NCBI GenBank assembly: GCA_958450365.1
Contig: CAUEEP010000732.1
Coordinates: 744,001-808,000 of the forward strand
Source: Mesorhabditis belari
Lineage: Eukaryota; Nematoda; Chromadorea; Rhabditida; Rhabditidae
Length of the DNA stretch: 64,000 nucleotides
Direction of reading: 5' to 3'
In this document: piece after piece, positions 10,650 to 24,999 of the stretch
How the letters are laid out: each line of letters starts with the position of its first letter
How positions within the stretch are numbered: the first letter of the stretch is position 1
Translations under genes and position numbers: made by a program
The notes under the pieces: model-generated
The model's input: only the letters and a program-made list of their open reading frames with translations
The model's database searches: none
Told to the model about the DNA's origin: nothing

Positions 10650-12300
10650 TTAAAATAGTTCCGTCAAGAAAACACAAAGGCTTGAATTGATAGTACACTC
10701 TTCAAAACTGATTAGCCAAACCTTTTTAACTTCCATCGAGATGAAGCCACATTGAAGCTCGTCTTCTATTGTAAGAGCATCAGAAATCGCCTAAACGATA
10801 ACCCTCATAAAATTCTATAATTCGATGACTTGATGATTTTCATTAAATGAACTCACTTTATCAACTTTCTCCAAAATATCTTTGTTTCGTTCTGAGCGAA
10901 CCGTCTGACGCTCAATCTGCAAAATTGAAAAGCTTTATTAAACTAAAATTTGAACGTACCTGCTTAACCTTTCCAGCAAGATCCTTGATTTGCGAGTTAA
11001 TGTAATCAGAATTCGCAAAAATCGGTGACCCACGAAGTGTGTTAATCCAGTAGGTATTAAACATCGACTTCAGCATCTTATCATCTAAAATTTCTTATGT
11101 AAGAAAACAACTGATTAATCTGCTAACCAAGAGCGCTTTTGAAGAAAGTGACGTCCAATGGGTAGTAAGATTTACAGTGGACTCCAAAATCTTCAATTTT
11201 GTGCAAAGGAACACTCTGAAATGAAAAAGACCTAGTCAAATTGAAAAGAAATTAAGAAATTAAGGCCTATAAATGAGCATCGCATACTTGATATTCATTG
11301 GCGCTGCTACCACGCTCATCTGGTGGTTTATATCCCTTTGGGTAGGTTCGGAAGGCACCAATATCAACCTAAACCTTGAAGTTTGTTAAACTAAATTCTA
11401 AACTCACTTTTCCAGCACTCATAGTACGCAAAGGATCAATAACCACAGCGACCCAAGGTTCCTAGAAGATTAAAATTAGAAAAGATGAGATAAGAGCCCA
11501 CCAAATACTGTTGATTTGTTGACTGTGTTGAAACATCAATACCCGAAAGCCAGCAACCGTATCCTGGATGTGAATGGTACCAGCCGAGTACCTAAAATGT
11601 TCTTACCAATCCAAAATAGTAAATTTTCAAAACCTTATGCTTGTGTCCTTCCTGTTCACCCATTTCGACATAATTGGTCATATACTCGTAGGCCTAAAAA
11701 ATTGTAACAAAACTCGTAAACCAATAATGAGACCTGTGCTTGGGCGTTGACTCGAGTCTCCGTTCCCTCAACCGGTAGAGCAAAGCTTTCTGTAACAACA
11801 AAAGTATTAGCGTCGATATGACCTTGCATCAAGCCCATGACCTAAATTATTGGAATGAGCTCTTTATGAATTATTTACACATTTAACTAAAACTAAACCA
11901 AAAAAAAACACTCACCTCAAGATTTCCTCCCCTACGAGCATGTGTGACCATTTTGATCAGGGCAACCGCCGAGATTTTCACTTCTTTAAAATAGTGCGGG
12001 TCCTTTTCCCAAGGTTTTGCATTGCGCATTTGCGTCTGCTCCGCATCACTGAATCAATGTTTTTCTTAAAACTATAAACCTCAATAAATGAATGAAAATC
12101 ACTAGTAGCAAGCGAGTCTAATTGCTAGTTGAACTTCAAACTCACTTTATCTCAAAAGGTTTATCGACTGTATCGATTTTGTTTGCCACTTCCCATGTTC
12201 GTCGGGCCATATCCGACTGCTGTTGAATTTGTCGAATTTGTGCCAATTGAACGGTCACTTTTTCGACATTTTCGACATTTTCAACTTCAACACCTTCCAT
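10650..12300 (-). CDS. csn-5: COP9 signalosome subunit 5 (JAMM isopeptidase)
   Basis: CSN5/JAB1 is the metalloprotease of the COP9 signalosome; it removes NEDD8 from cullins. Exon 1 (12146-12300) encodes an N-terminus with [20 protein letters not shown]. Exon 2 (11916-12048) ends [15 protein letters not shown]. The next exons carry [16 protein letters not shown], with the MPN-domain Glu upstream, then the JAMM motif [15 protein letters not shown] with its two His and Asp zinc ligands. [20 protein letters not shown] and [15 protein letters not shown] follow. The helical C-terminal part reads [20 protein letters not shown] and ends after [15 protein letters not shown] in a short tail to the TAA at 10650. 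All catalytic residues are present, so it should be active. The start follows TATTTAAGGT, possibly a trans-splice acceptor. It lies downstream of the kinase on the same strand. Confidence 0.93.
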
Positions 12301-13086
12301 ACCTTAAATAATTGTTTGACTTTTGTTGTCTGTCAAATTGCAGATATTTCTTTGCAATAACGGCGAAATTTGCTGTCGAAACTCATTTCAAACTGTTTAT
12401 TAAGAAGAAATTGCTAAAAATAAATTATTTTAACGTTTTAAAGTTCAATAAATAATGGTAGCAATAGTGGAAAGAACATTTTGTATGTGATTGAAAAAAT
12501 ACAATAAAAGGAAAGGCATGGACAAATACAGATAGAGATTTGCTTGTAAAAATAAAATAGATCTGGTAAATTTTGAAAAAAACATCGCATTGCTTAAAAC
12601 GAAACTCGAATGCGGATAAATTTTGCAAAAAAGCTCTCACAATCATCCAAAAGAAAACCAAATAATGGAATATTATGTGTTTCATCAAGTGAGGAAAGTG
12701 TGTGTAACTAGCGTGAACAACAATGGAAATCACAGATAAATGTATGTGTGAATAAACACTAGGACAATTTCAGAAGTGTGAAAGAAAAGCTCTAATACCG
12801 GATATTGGAAAATCACTTTCAGCAACACAACCGACACGGGTTTTTCATAGCACAAACATTTTAGAACCATACGAGACTACAAGACTCGACAATTTACGCA
12901 CGCATCATCGCTTGTTGTTTAAGAGATGAGTTGTTGAATCACTTTTGGAGAAACGATCTCTATAAAATAATTTCATGTTATGGTTCTTTTAAGGAGAAGC
13001 AAAAAAAATTAGCGAATACCCTTCGAATAGCTCTAATAATTGTAATTAAAAATTTTGTGCTGTTCTAAATTTTCAGCTTTATAGCA

Positions 13087-15468
<2,382 letters not shown>

Positions 15469-16145
15469 TCAACATAGATATTAAAATTCAGAGAAAATCG
15501 TTGTAGTACAATAAAATATGAATATAGCTTTTAGAGTTCAAAGAAATTTTTTCTCGCAACAAGTGGCCAAATTGAAAGATTGGTCGATAGAAGAGAAGTA
15601 GAAGGAGGAGAGTGGCCGCGTGGGACGACAAGAGGCGACGGAAAGAGCCGCGAGGGCAATCGATGTTGTCCCTTTCATGCACAGAGACAGCCCCCACAAA
15701 TCGCACATTCGGGGAGAAGAAAAGGGAAAAAGAGACGTCTCAATGCCGACGAGAGGCACCCACACCATGTAAGTGACTCTTTGTGCCCTCGAAAAGTAGC
15801 TCCCATTTGGTCTCACCCGGCTGTTATTTGCATGGAAAAGGGAATTAAGAAATGAAAGTTTCTTTTCGGGCGCGTATTGCAAATTTTCCACTTCCTGCTT
15901 AAGCTTTAAAACTTCACCAAGTCCCCAAGTTATTTTTGTGTTTCGATATATAAAAAGTTACAAATAGATTTTTGCAGAGCTGCGGAAGCTAGTTTCTCGA
16001 AATTGTTTCGAAAACAAGAATCATGGGTTGGGAAGTATGAACTGGGCCGACGTTTAAAGAAACTTCTATAGCATCGAGTAATTTCTATCAAATGACAAGC
16101 GGCTAGTATCATTAGAAAGGTCACTCATTTCTCTTCAAAATCATA

Positions 16146-16276
16146 CAGTTGACTCTCTCTTGCGGAATGGAATTTTGGTCCCGGCCGACGCTAAGCTATA
16201 TAAAACCGCATTCTGATGTTGTATATAACGGAAAAGCTTTTTTGGCCCCTTCCATTCCGTTATAGAGTGGACTATA
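16146..16276. mobile_element. short pogo/Tigger-like MITE candidate, imperfect TIRs
   Basis: The left end GTTGACTCTCTCTTGCGGAA and the right end, read as reverse complement AGTCCACTCTATAACGGAAT, are similar over about 24 bp and enclose about 130 bp. The CTCxxTATAACGGA style is reminiscent of pogo-type termini. It lies between the kinase start and its putative upstream exons. Confidence 0.5.
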
Positions 16277-16529
16277 TCTGAAATAGAACTAAAAAAGCGC
16301 CCCAATTCAATCACTCCTCGTCATTTTGACTGGTTGCGCTTAGAGGCCCATAAAATCCACAGAGCAAAGAAGCTTTTCGGAATCTCTCAAAAGCCATCCT
16401 GTAGAGCAATGATAGACCTTATTGATTACACAAGCATCGGATTATATGGAGCTTTTATGCGTTCAAGAAAAATTTTTGAAAGCCATTTCATATTTCACAA
16501 CCTAACATTAGCGGATAATTTACCATCTC

Positions 16530-17280
16530 CATAATACGTTGGATGATACATTCTCGAAGAATACATTGAATGCGTTCGTGGCTTAGGGCGGTGATGTCTA
16601 AATTTCACTTGAATCAAAGCTCATCTCCAAATCATACCTTGGTTCAGGTACTGGATTTCGCAATGCACAATCCTCTTCAACAATTATTCCATCCGCAGCT
16701 AATCTAAAACACATCGTAAATCTTTTTAAAATTTTACCGAAACCTGTCTGCTAGTTGGCTCATACTATCCGATAAGCTCCATGTTCTGTAGGGTTGTGAT
16801 ACAATTGGAGCGCCTGTTATCTAAAAAAAATGTAAGATGCAAAAAAATTGACAAACATTTAGATTTGAGTTTGAAGAGCTGCCCCTGAAAGCAGCTGATA
16901 GTCTTCGCTTTAACTTTTTCATCATCTGGAGCCGAGCTGGTTCCTAAATTTATGAAATTAGGTAATGAAAATAGCAAAGCAACCCCAAAAACTTATAGCT
17001 TATCTTGCATTGAACCAAGAAAATTGAAAGACTTTTAAACAAAACATGTTTTTGAGCAAGTTGGCTAAATAGGCATAGCTCGTTGTGCCCAAAATGTTCT
17101 TGTTTGGGAACCAATACGTACATACGGGCAATAAACCTTACCTAAAGACGAAAAGGCTCTTCTTCTGGCTCCAATTCCCGAGGGCAATTAGAAACACTCG
17201 GTGTACGACGACCACTCAAAGCCAGGTGGAAGAGAGGAAAATCGGTGTTTAGATGACTTCCTAAATGCTTCCAGTAAATA
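16530..17280 (-). CDS. pct-1: likely upstream exons of the PCTAIRE kinase (long isoform)
   Basis: Several minus-strand exons with good acceptors lie upstream of the kinase start: SAPDDEKVKAKTISCFQ, then ITGAPIVSQPYRTWSLSDSM followed by SQLADR, then LAADGIIVEEDCALRNPVPE, then HHRPKPRTHSMYSSRMYHPT. The pattern SLSxxxxQLAxx, a few acidic residues, then HSMxS resembles the N-terminal extension of CDK17-type proteins (from family knowledge). A further piece near 17175-17275 (FHLALSGRRTPSVSNCPREL) could be the first exon, but its donor is unclear because TAG precedes GTAAGG. How these exons join to 15468 is not resolved. Alternatively this is a separate small gene. Confidence 0.5.
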
Positions 17281-18343
17281 CGAAATGAGAAAACAGAAAG
17301 ACCAAAGCGTTAAAATGAAATTGGAAATTTATCGATTAACGAAACAGAACATTGAAAAACCGAGATGACATTTAAAGCTCATTTTCCAAAGAGAAACAGT
17401 GTAATTTCTGACTTATTGTGATGGAATGTTGGACTAAAAGATTCCTAATCAAAAAGAATTTTTCTCCAACGATTCGGAGAAAAAAATCTATAAGGCACTA
17501 GATAAAGTGGTGGTTGAGAAGAGAGAAAGATGAAGTATGGCAAACAAATAAATGAAGGAGAGGAGGGAAAACGGTTGGTAGATGAGACGATGGTCAAACA
17601 CAATAGGAGAATAGAGCGATAGTGAATCAGCCTGGCGAATTGGGCAGCAGAAATGGGGATGGAGGAAAAGGGGGAAAGCCGGGGCGAGAATCTTGAGGCA
17701 CGAAACCGGTCTAGGCTGTGAGATAGCGCATGAGTGGGAGCAGTGCTCTCCCCTCAACCCTCAAACACCTTGTGTCAAGGAGGCTTACCAAGAAGAGCTC
17801 CATTTTTTTGCACGAGCCCGGATAATTTTTAGGCGGGTGGTACTTTTAACCGGGTTTTGGGGATGGAAAATCGGTCGGTCACATTATCGATTTGGAAACA
17901 GTCCTTCAAAAGGAGTTAGTGAGCTCAAAAATCGTGAAGGTACCTTCAAAAACAGTACTGGAACTTTTTAAACTTGAAGTAATCCAGCTGAAATGAGTTT
18001 CATTAGACAATTGGTACGAACATCATTACCTAGGTAGTGAATGTAGAACAAAACTGAAACCAAATAAATGAGAATTTCATTTAAAGCACAAAGGAACGGA
18101 GGAGAGAAAAATGCTGACCAGAGAAAAGTCAAAAAGAAGAGAGCCTTTTATGGGCGTGCCTATCATCACACCAATCGATATTTTGCCGATCGCCTCTCTT
18201 TTGCTTCCAGAGAGCCTGTTTGTGTGAGTGCTTGCGCCCACTTCGTAATGAAAAACAAAAAGTTTCCACAGATGCCAGTTTTGAAAGAGACTTTTCGCAC
18301 CGCAGGATAAATTGAACAGAAAGTAGCATCACACGAAACTGGG

Positions 18344-18480
18344 ATCCCGGGGGCGGGACAAATGCAACCTTTTTTGCGCACCTGAACATTTGCGCACCTT
18401 TTTTTCGCTGGAAAAGGAAAAAAAAGGTGCGCAAATGTTGAGGTGCACAAAAAAGGTCGCATTTGTCCCACCCCCGGGAT
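18344..18480. repeat. 137-bp fold-back hairpin
   Basis: The left arm starts ATCCCGGGGGCGGGACAAAT and the right arm ends ATTTGTCCCACCCCCGGGAT. About 60 bp pair, with a short loop around TTCGCTGGAAAAGG. Both arms contain GGTGCGCAAATGTT-type blocks, so the element is nearly palindromic. It is probably a fold-back transposable element. Confidence 0.85.
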
Positions 18481-19982
18481 ATAAAGAAATGGTGGAAGAA
18501 AAAGTTATCAGAAAAAGGGCTCAAATACTTGCTTTGCTTACAAAATGAATATTCGGTCACGTGAGAGAAAAGCTAATGGATTAACAAAAAAAGTATAAAT
18601 TGAATTTTTGTAAACACTAGCCATTTTCCAGCAGCTGCTTTTTTGAGGCCAGTTCCGAAATTTTCCCGCGCGACTTCGGTGAACGAGTTTTTTTTCCCTG
18701 TCTTCATAGAGTCGAATTTCATCATGGCGCCTTGCTCTTACAATTAGCCCCCTTTTCCCCCTTTAACATAGCTTTGTCATCGTTGCTAATTTGTGTTAAG
18801 AGACTGGGTATGGAGCTTTTCAAAGCTACATTAGCTCAAAAGGATTAAAGCATAGGACGTTCCGTGCTCGATACTGTAATTTCAGAAAAAGTAGAGTAAT
18901 CTCATCTATAAACTGCAGTATACCCTTTCAATCAAAGCGATTAGGTTAAAAATTGATTGATTAGGTAAAAATTTTTGTGGAATCTAGCCATTCGTGGTGT
19001 GAAATTTATTGTAAAGGGAATTCTTTAGCAGAAAAAAGGAAGTTTACGAGGCAGTAAAGCGATAAAAAGAAGGGCAGCAGCTTTCTTATGAAAAAGCGGA
19101 GACGGGGGCCGGGGTGTAGCAGAATAAAGGATTGCGGGTGGAGCGGGTCGGGTTGTGTGGGAAGGGGAACTGAAAGGGTCAATACGGATCGAAGAGAACG
19201 GTTTTCCCTCTTTTTCTCTCTCAATCCTACGATTTTCATCTTTTCTTTCGCAAAGAGATCCCCTTTTCCCATTCACTCCCTATCCTTTCGTGCAGATGGT
19301 GCCGAGATGTTGGGTGACCGCAATTCGATCGCCGCTTTGGCTCAATGAACAGATATAGGAGAGAAAATTTATGGAAAACAAATTCACTTAGGATTTTTGA
19401 TATTTAGAGATTGCATTCTGTGATATAAAGATAAAAGAAATAGTTGAAAATTGTTTGGAAATAAGTCGGATCCAGATTTTTGTGATTTCAGAAATGATTG
19501 ATGATCACAGATAAAGTGTGTTGTTCGTGATTAATGCGCTTTCTAAAGTGTTATGTCAGTTTGCGCAAAAAGGTTGCAGTAGTTATGTAAATTTGTTTAT
19601 TACGCAAATTTAAATTTTTCATTCATCATTTGCAGGGTTTTTCTCAGCTTTTCTGCTTTTCTCAGTAGCGTTTCTCAGCTTTTCTCAGTAGCGCAAAGTA
19701 GCTTTTCTAACATTCTTACTGAATATTTTCTCGGATTTAGATTTAGATTTGAGAAAATCCACGGGATAAACTATTTACAGTTAGTCATCAGTAAAATTTC
19801 AAACATTCTTCAGTTTGAACAGAACGATCAGAGTTGCGTGGCTTATTGAGTTGATCTGAAACAAAAACGTCAATTTAACAATCAAAACTTTTGATTCAAA
19901 AGTATCATTTCAATATCAGTTTAACAAAAAGAAACAGAAAAAGGCAATATAGCTCAATAGAAAAATCATAATCATCATCATC

Positions 19983-20009
19983 TTCAATATCGGTTCAACC
20001 GATATTGAA
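19983..20009. repeat. perfect 27-bp palindrome
   Basis: TTCAATATCGGTT, one central C, then its exact complement AACCGATATTGAA. The role is unknown; it may be a small fold-back or a binding site. Confidence 0.85.
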
Positions 20010-20671
20010 GACCTTCAACTTTTCGCTAAAACTAAAAAACGCCTTGAGATTTCCATGTTATTTAAACTAAGATATTTCGGAGAGTAAATGTACTTTTTGT
20101 GATAATGTAAATTATGCAAATTTTGACTCAATTATGTAGCGTTGATTTGACTCAACCTTTACCCCCTGTGTTTGACTTAAAAGTTAAGTCTCAAATCAAG
20201 GCTTCCTATGGCGCTATATTGTATTGTATCCGTGATGTTAAATAAACGTCTTTCATTAGGATTGTAGCTTATTTCGGTGCATTTCTGAAACTCAGTTGAA
20301 GCATATTTTGTATTGAAAACTAACGAAACGTGAAAACAGCCATTTTTTGGCTCTGCCGCCCTTTACTAAAATAGCTGTAAAAACTTTTAGAAAAGAGATA
20401 TCTCAAAACGATTTTTACCAATCGATCCGTCTTGAATTCAGCTTTAGGATGAGCTATAAAACGTCAAAATTTGACAAATTTAAGGTACTCTCCCAAAGAA
20501 TCGGAAAGGACTTTTCCACCAACCCAATACTTTTGTTTATTTAATTTGCTAGAATGTGTAGTTTGTAAGTATTTCGGTATAATAGATTCATTTTTAAAGT
20601 TTATTTTTAAAAAGTATTAGAATTTGTTAACGTATCAACTTTACTCATTTTACTCAGGACATAAGAAACCG

Positions 20672-20881
20672 TTAAAAATCGTTCGCAAAATAAGCCGGAT
20701 CCAGAGTTTTTTGATTACAGGGATAATTGATGATCACAGATACAGATATGCGTTTGATGTATTGATGTTTGATGGTATTGTAGACAATCATTTTATTGTA
20801 TTTGGTCGTTCGAACGATTTCCATTAGCTCCTTTCCAGCTTTGTGCAGCTTAAGAATCGTAGTTCGTCGTTTTTTTGGCAT
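20672..20881 (-). pseudogene. Tc1/mariner-type transposase N-terminal fragment
   Basis: The ORF opens MPKKRRTTILKLHKAGKELM and continues EIVRTTKYNKMIVYNTIKHQ, the helix-turn-helix DNA-binding start of Tc1/mariner-superfamily transposases. It then reads into unrelated sequence and stops. No DDE domain follows. A partial second copy of its downstream DNA lies at about 19455-19520. Confidence 0.65.
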
Positions 20882-21382
20882 CCATGTTGATCGGAAACCC
20901 TAAATGAAAACATTTGTGATGAACATGAAAGAGTTGAAAAAGAAGCAGAAGAAATCCTCAAAAATAACTATACAGAGTTTACAAAAGAAGTGTAAGAGTT
21001 TTTGAGACACCCTGTAGGTGTCTATGAAACTGAAACAAAGAACATTTACAGAAGCACTTCTTTTTCTTGAGTTTTTATTTGTTACACCAATTGAAATCTA
21101 CTGACTTTCTTACGTTCTTTGACTTTATAGCAAACACAAACACTTTGCCTCACTAAAAGTATGACAGCAATTTCAAGAAGAGTAATCATAAGTACATAAG
21201 TACTCATACAGTACTCATACGTGGGTATGAGTCACACTCAGCTATTTTTTCAGCGCTCTCTTTTTGTTTCACTATCCAGTATTGATCCTAGTGCATTTTA
21301 TTAGACTTTCTGGACAGCCTAATTTACACATTTGAGTCAATATTTTGTTGGTCTTGGTTAATTTGATCTCAATTTTTGATTG

Positions 21383-21402
21383 ATTGATTAAACATTATTT
21401 CA
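21383..21402 (+). repeat. left 20-bp direct repeat flanking the 18S fragment
   Basis: ATTGATTAAACATTATTTCA is identical at 22102-22121. The pair brackets the 18S rRNA-derived segment and looks like a target-site duplication. Confidence 0.9.
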
Positions 21403-22101
21403 CGGAGAAGAAATATCCTCGAACGGAGTTCGAAGGCGATTAGATACCGCCGTAGTTCTGACCGTAAACGATACCATCTAGCGATCCGGTGGTGGTTTTA
21501 CCGCCTTGCCGGGGAGCTTCCCGGAAACGAAAGACTTCCGGTTCCGGGGGTAGTATGGTTGCAAAGCTGAAACTTAAAGGAATTGACGGAATCGCACCAC
21601 CAGGAGTGGAGCCTGCATCTTAATTTGACTCAACACGGGAAAACTCACCCGGCCCAGACACTGTAAGGATCGACAGACTGAGAGCTCTTTCTTGATTCGG
21701 TGGTTGGTGGTGCATGGCCGTTCTGAGTTGGTGGAGCGATTTGTCTGGTTTATTCCGATAACAAGCGAGACGCACCCCTACTTAATACACCGCGAATAAT
21801 TTCGTTCGCAGGTGTTCTTAGAGGAATTGGCGGTATCGAGCCGCACGAAAGTGCGCAATAACAGGTCTGTGATGCCCTTAGATGTTCGGGGCTGCACGCG
21901 TGCTACACTGGAGTCTGCAACGTGTTCCATGGCCGAAGGGTCACTGGCAAACCGTTGAAAAGATTCCGTGATCGGGATAGGGAATTGCAATTATTTCCCT
22001 TGAACGAGGAATTCCTAGTAAGTGTGAGTCATCATCTCGCTCTTAATACGCCCCTGCGATTTGTACATTTGGTTGGTGGTGCTTCCATTTAAATACGCTC
22101 A
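21403..22101 (+). pseudogene. 3'-half 18S rRNA fragment inserted as an isolated copy
   Basis: The plus strand carries recognisable small-subunit rRNA blocks in order: GGCGATTAGATACCGCC, then CCGTAAACGATACCATCTAG, AACTTAAAGGAATTGACGGA, TTTGACTCAACACGGGAAAA, GGTGGTGCATGGCCG, TGCACGCGTGCTACACTGG, and AACGAGGAATTCCTAGTAAG. About 700 bp of the roughly 1.7-kb gene is present; the 5' half, the 3' terminal helix, ITS and 28S are missing. Some conserved positions are altered (ACGGAATCGCACCACCAGG; TTAATACGCCCCTGC). It is a solitary truncated copy between 20-bp direct repeats, so not part of an rDNA array. ORFs drawn across it are artefacts. Confidence 0.9.
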
Positions 22102-22121
22102 ATTGATTAAACATTATTTCA
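22102..22121 (+). repeat. right 20-bp direct repeat flanking the 18S fragment
   Basis: Exact copy of 21383-21402. Confidence 0.9.
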
Positions 22122-24540
22122 TTTTGATTAGGTAAAGCACAAAACTTTTGAGCTCTGAAATTTTTGATTTATGAAACAAAAAGCGGGGTGGTGGAAATGC
22201 TTCCGCTGGTTTCCATTACTAATTCAATTCGGTGGGAGGGCATCGAGCTGAGATTTGCCGTTTGTTTGGGGAAAAAATTCCCAAATTCGTGGAGAATTCC
22301 CATTGTCATGTGCCAGTTTGATGAAAACTGTTGCAAATGTGACATTTGTAGAGTTGCAAGCATTTTGCACTTGTCCATCTCTGTCTTTGCTTATGCATTT
22401 TTGGGTAGGCATCTAGTGACTGCTCGAGTTTGTCCTTTTAACTTCTCTATTTAGTCTAAAGATCTATTGAGCTAATCTCCGGAATGAGGTCAGTTAAAGA
22501 TTGTCAATTATCCGACTTTCAATTTTCGCTTTTTCACAAGACTCTGATGATTACTTCCTTCTTTGGGATAAGAAGAAAACAATTGAGTTGTTGCTTGGGT
22601 TCTTTGTTCTTTTAAGCTTTTGTTAGAGAAATTTTCATCATAACAAAGAGAAATTCTTTATTCTTTGAGAAGTTTTTTTGATAGAATGACAACTTTTGCA
22701 ATTGGCTGCTTTTCTAGCAGCTGGCAGCTTCAGCTGGTTGCTTTTCTAGCAGCTGAAGTATTTTAAAGTGATAAACCACTGTTTTCTTTGAATGATCTGC
22801 AATTATTTATTTATATAACAACTAATAGAAATTCTAACAACAAAATTATCAACAAAGTTAAACAACCATAAGCTTAATGAGTGGCTTTAGTGGTCCCTTG
22901 AGGTCTTGTTCAGCAACAATCCCTTGAGGTCTTGCTCAGCATTGAGAATCAGAGAGATATTCAGTTAATAACTTGAATATCTTTCTTTTAGATGCAATTT
23001 TTCGTTTAATTGCAAATTGTTGGCTTCTCATGGCTTTTCGTAGCTCTTTATGGTTTTTCATGACCCTGGCTTATGATCTAGCCTGATTTGGCCTTTAAAA
23101 TTTTTCAGGCCAACCAAAGCCAGGCCATATGCATGGCTTATGGCCTGGCTAACCGTGGCTTATGGCCTGGCTAACCATGGCTTCTCTTTTTGGAGCAACC
23201 CTATTCATAACAGTTGCATTTACCCAGAAATTGTCAATTTGTTGAGTTCAAGTGAGTCTATATTTCTATTTGAACTCAACTCACGAAGCATTAGAGGATT
23301 TTCATGTGCCGGGAAAGCTCAATTGTTGTTACCGATTTACCAAACATATCAATGCAGCTGTGAATTGATTATCTTTTTAGAAATAAAATTGCTGAAAATC
23401 TTTTCAGCTTCTTTTCAATACCAATTTCTTTATTTCTTTTCATTTCATTTCAAATCATTTCAATGCTGTAAATTGCTTAAAGTAGAGATTACTGCAGGAA
23501 GTGTACAGTAGCTTTTAGTATCAATTTTCTATAACTCAAAAACACTCGACCATTTACCTCACCAACTTTCCCACTTAACAGCCCTTTCATATTTTAGCGG
23601 TGTTTTTCGAAAAACTTGCAAGTTCTCTCAAATCGACTAGCACGACTCGACTCGACCACCTGGTGCTTCTTTTTTCACAAAAAAAATAGAGTTCCCATTG
23701 AGGATTGATCTCTTCTCAAATCCTCCCCCTTTCCCTCATTCACCCCAGCTCATTTCTTTCACCGAGTCTCCTTTTTTCTCAAAAATTCATGAAGCTGTGA
23801 AGTGACGGATACTCACTCCAACACAACAATTGCCCAGAAAACTGAGAAGAAAGGGTTTTTGAAAAGAACATGAATATTTGAGAGTTTTCCTTTGAAGATA
23901 CGGAGGAGTGAGTGAACGATCAACCACGGTATATTCTGGAGAAGAAGAAGAAGAAGAAGAAGTGGGTTGTGCTTTGCAACTTTTGCTGTAAAACTTGAAA
24001 TTTGCTGTTATTCGCTTAGTCTACTATTTACTTTATTTACTTCAGGCTGACGAGCTTTTCGTTAAAGTTGAAGAGTACTTGAACATCGAACATTGAATCT
24101 CGAGAATTCTTTGAAACATTCAAAATTTTCGAATTTTGACAGTCTAAAAATCGTGTTATTAAACAGAATATTTATTGGGCTGGTTGTTTATCGAAAACTC
24201 ACCAATTTCAGCACGCTCAATTTATAGAAAATTTGATCGAGACAACTTCGAGACTCGATAAGCATTTTATTTCTGATATTTATTAAAGTTATTCAAAAGA
24301 AAAGCTTCAACTTTTCCCTTTTCTGGACAATCATTTGCTGAATGGGAATGTAATTATCGTGTCAATTCCTCGAAATAGCCGCTTCTTTTTTCTGTGAGAG
24401 AAATCTCCATGGCCATGGATTTCTATACGTGAGTTCTTTTTTTTAAATCTATTGGCTTGCACAGAGCTGCTTCATCTTTTGTTTCTATAAAATCATTTCG
24501 AATTTCGAATACCTTTTTACAGTCCTCGTTTTCTTGTCTC
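22122..24540. other. non-coding region with short tandem repeats
   Basis: No gene is supported. Present are a duplicated TTTTCTAGCAGCTG block (about 22710-22758), a tandem of GGCTTATGGCCTGGCTAACC (about 23137-23182), and a GAAGAA run (about 23940-23962). Read as protein these give low-complexity sequence only. Confidence 0.5.
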
Positions 24541-24545
24541 GAATT

Positions 24546-24960
24546 TTAAATGTAAATTTTTTTTTTGATCTGTTTTCGCACTCGGGTGTTCCTATTTGCG
24601 CAGATCACAACCTGCTTCCACATTTCTCGATCCCTTGCTATTGTCATCCAGTGTTTCCTAGCTTGATTGTTCCTGGTTCGAAGTCTTCGACTTGCTGATG
24701 CTGGTGGTGGTTGCACTCTAGCCATCCTTTCTCTGACCGTCTCTGCCACTCTTGTGCTCCACCTCGTTGCTGGTCTTCCGATGGGCCTCTTCTGGTCTCG
24801 TGGTAGCCACTCTGTGATCCGTATCGTCCATCTGTCGTCTGTTCTTCTGGCTACGTGGCCGGCCCATCTGAGTCTTTTTCTCTCAATCACTTCCACTGGA
24901 TCTCTGAGTCCCGAGAGCTGGCGCATATCCGTACTTTGAATGTAAATTTTGAATGTAAAT
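24546..24960 (-). pseudogene. non-LTR retrotransposon (RTE-like) C-terminal remnant
   Basis: The minus-strand ORF reads VIERKRLRWAGHVARRTDDR, then TEWLPRDQKRPIGRPATRWS and ARKHWMTIARDREMWKQ. RWAGHV, KRPxGRPxTRW and WMTIARDRxxW are typical of the region after the reverse-transcriptase domain in RTE-clade and related LINEs. The RT and endonuclease domains are absent, so this is a 5'-truncated copy, the usual product of incomplete reverse transcription. The ORF's first 20 residues do not belong to the family. Confidence 0.8.
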
Positions 24961-24999
24961 TTCAAAGCAGAACTTTTCAATGAGCTTAAGATTAAGTTT

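Larger units (their letters stand above)
17300..21382. other. 4-kb region without a supported gene
   Basis: No convincing coding exons. ORFs up to 143 codons (18129-18560) overlap a perfect-looking hairpin and are composition artefacts. The stretch 19455-19520 and 20680-20735 share a GGATCC-containing block that also flanks a transposase remnant. A single TIR-like end GAGACACCCTGTAGG occurs at about 21004. Confidence 0.5.

Noticed and set aside
18129..18560. 143-codon minus-strand ORF
   Set aside because: Runs across a nearly perfect hairpin element; the frame is a by-product of the inverted repeat.
21778..21990. 70-codon ORF inside the 18S fragment
   Set aside because: The DNA is clearly rRNA-derived.
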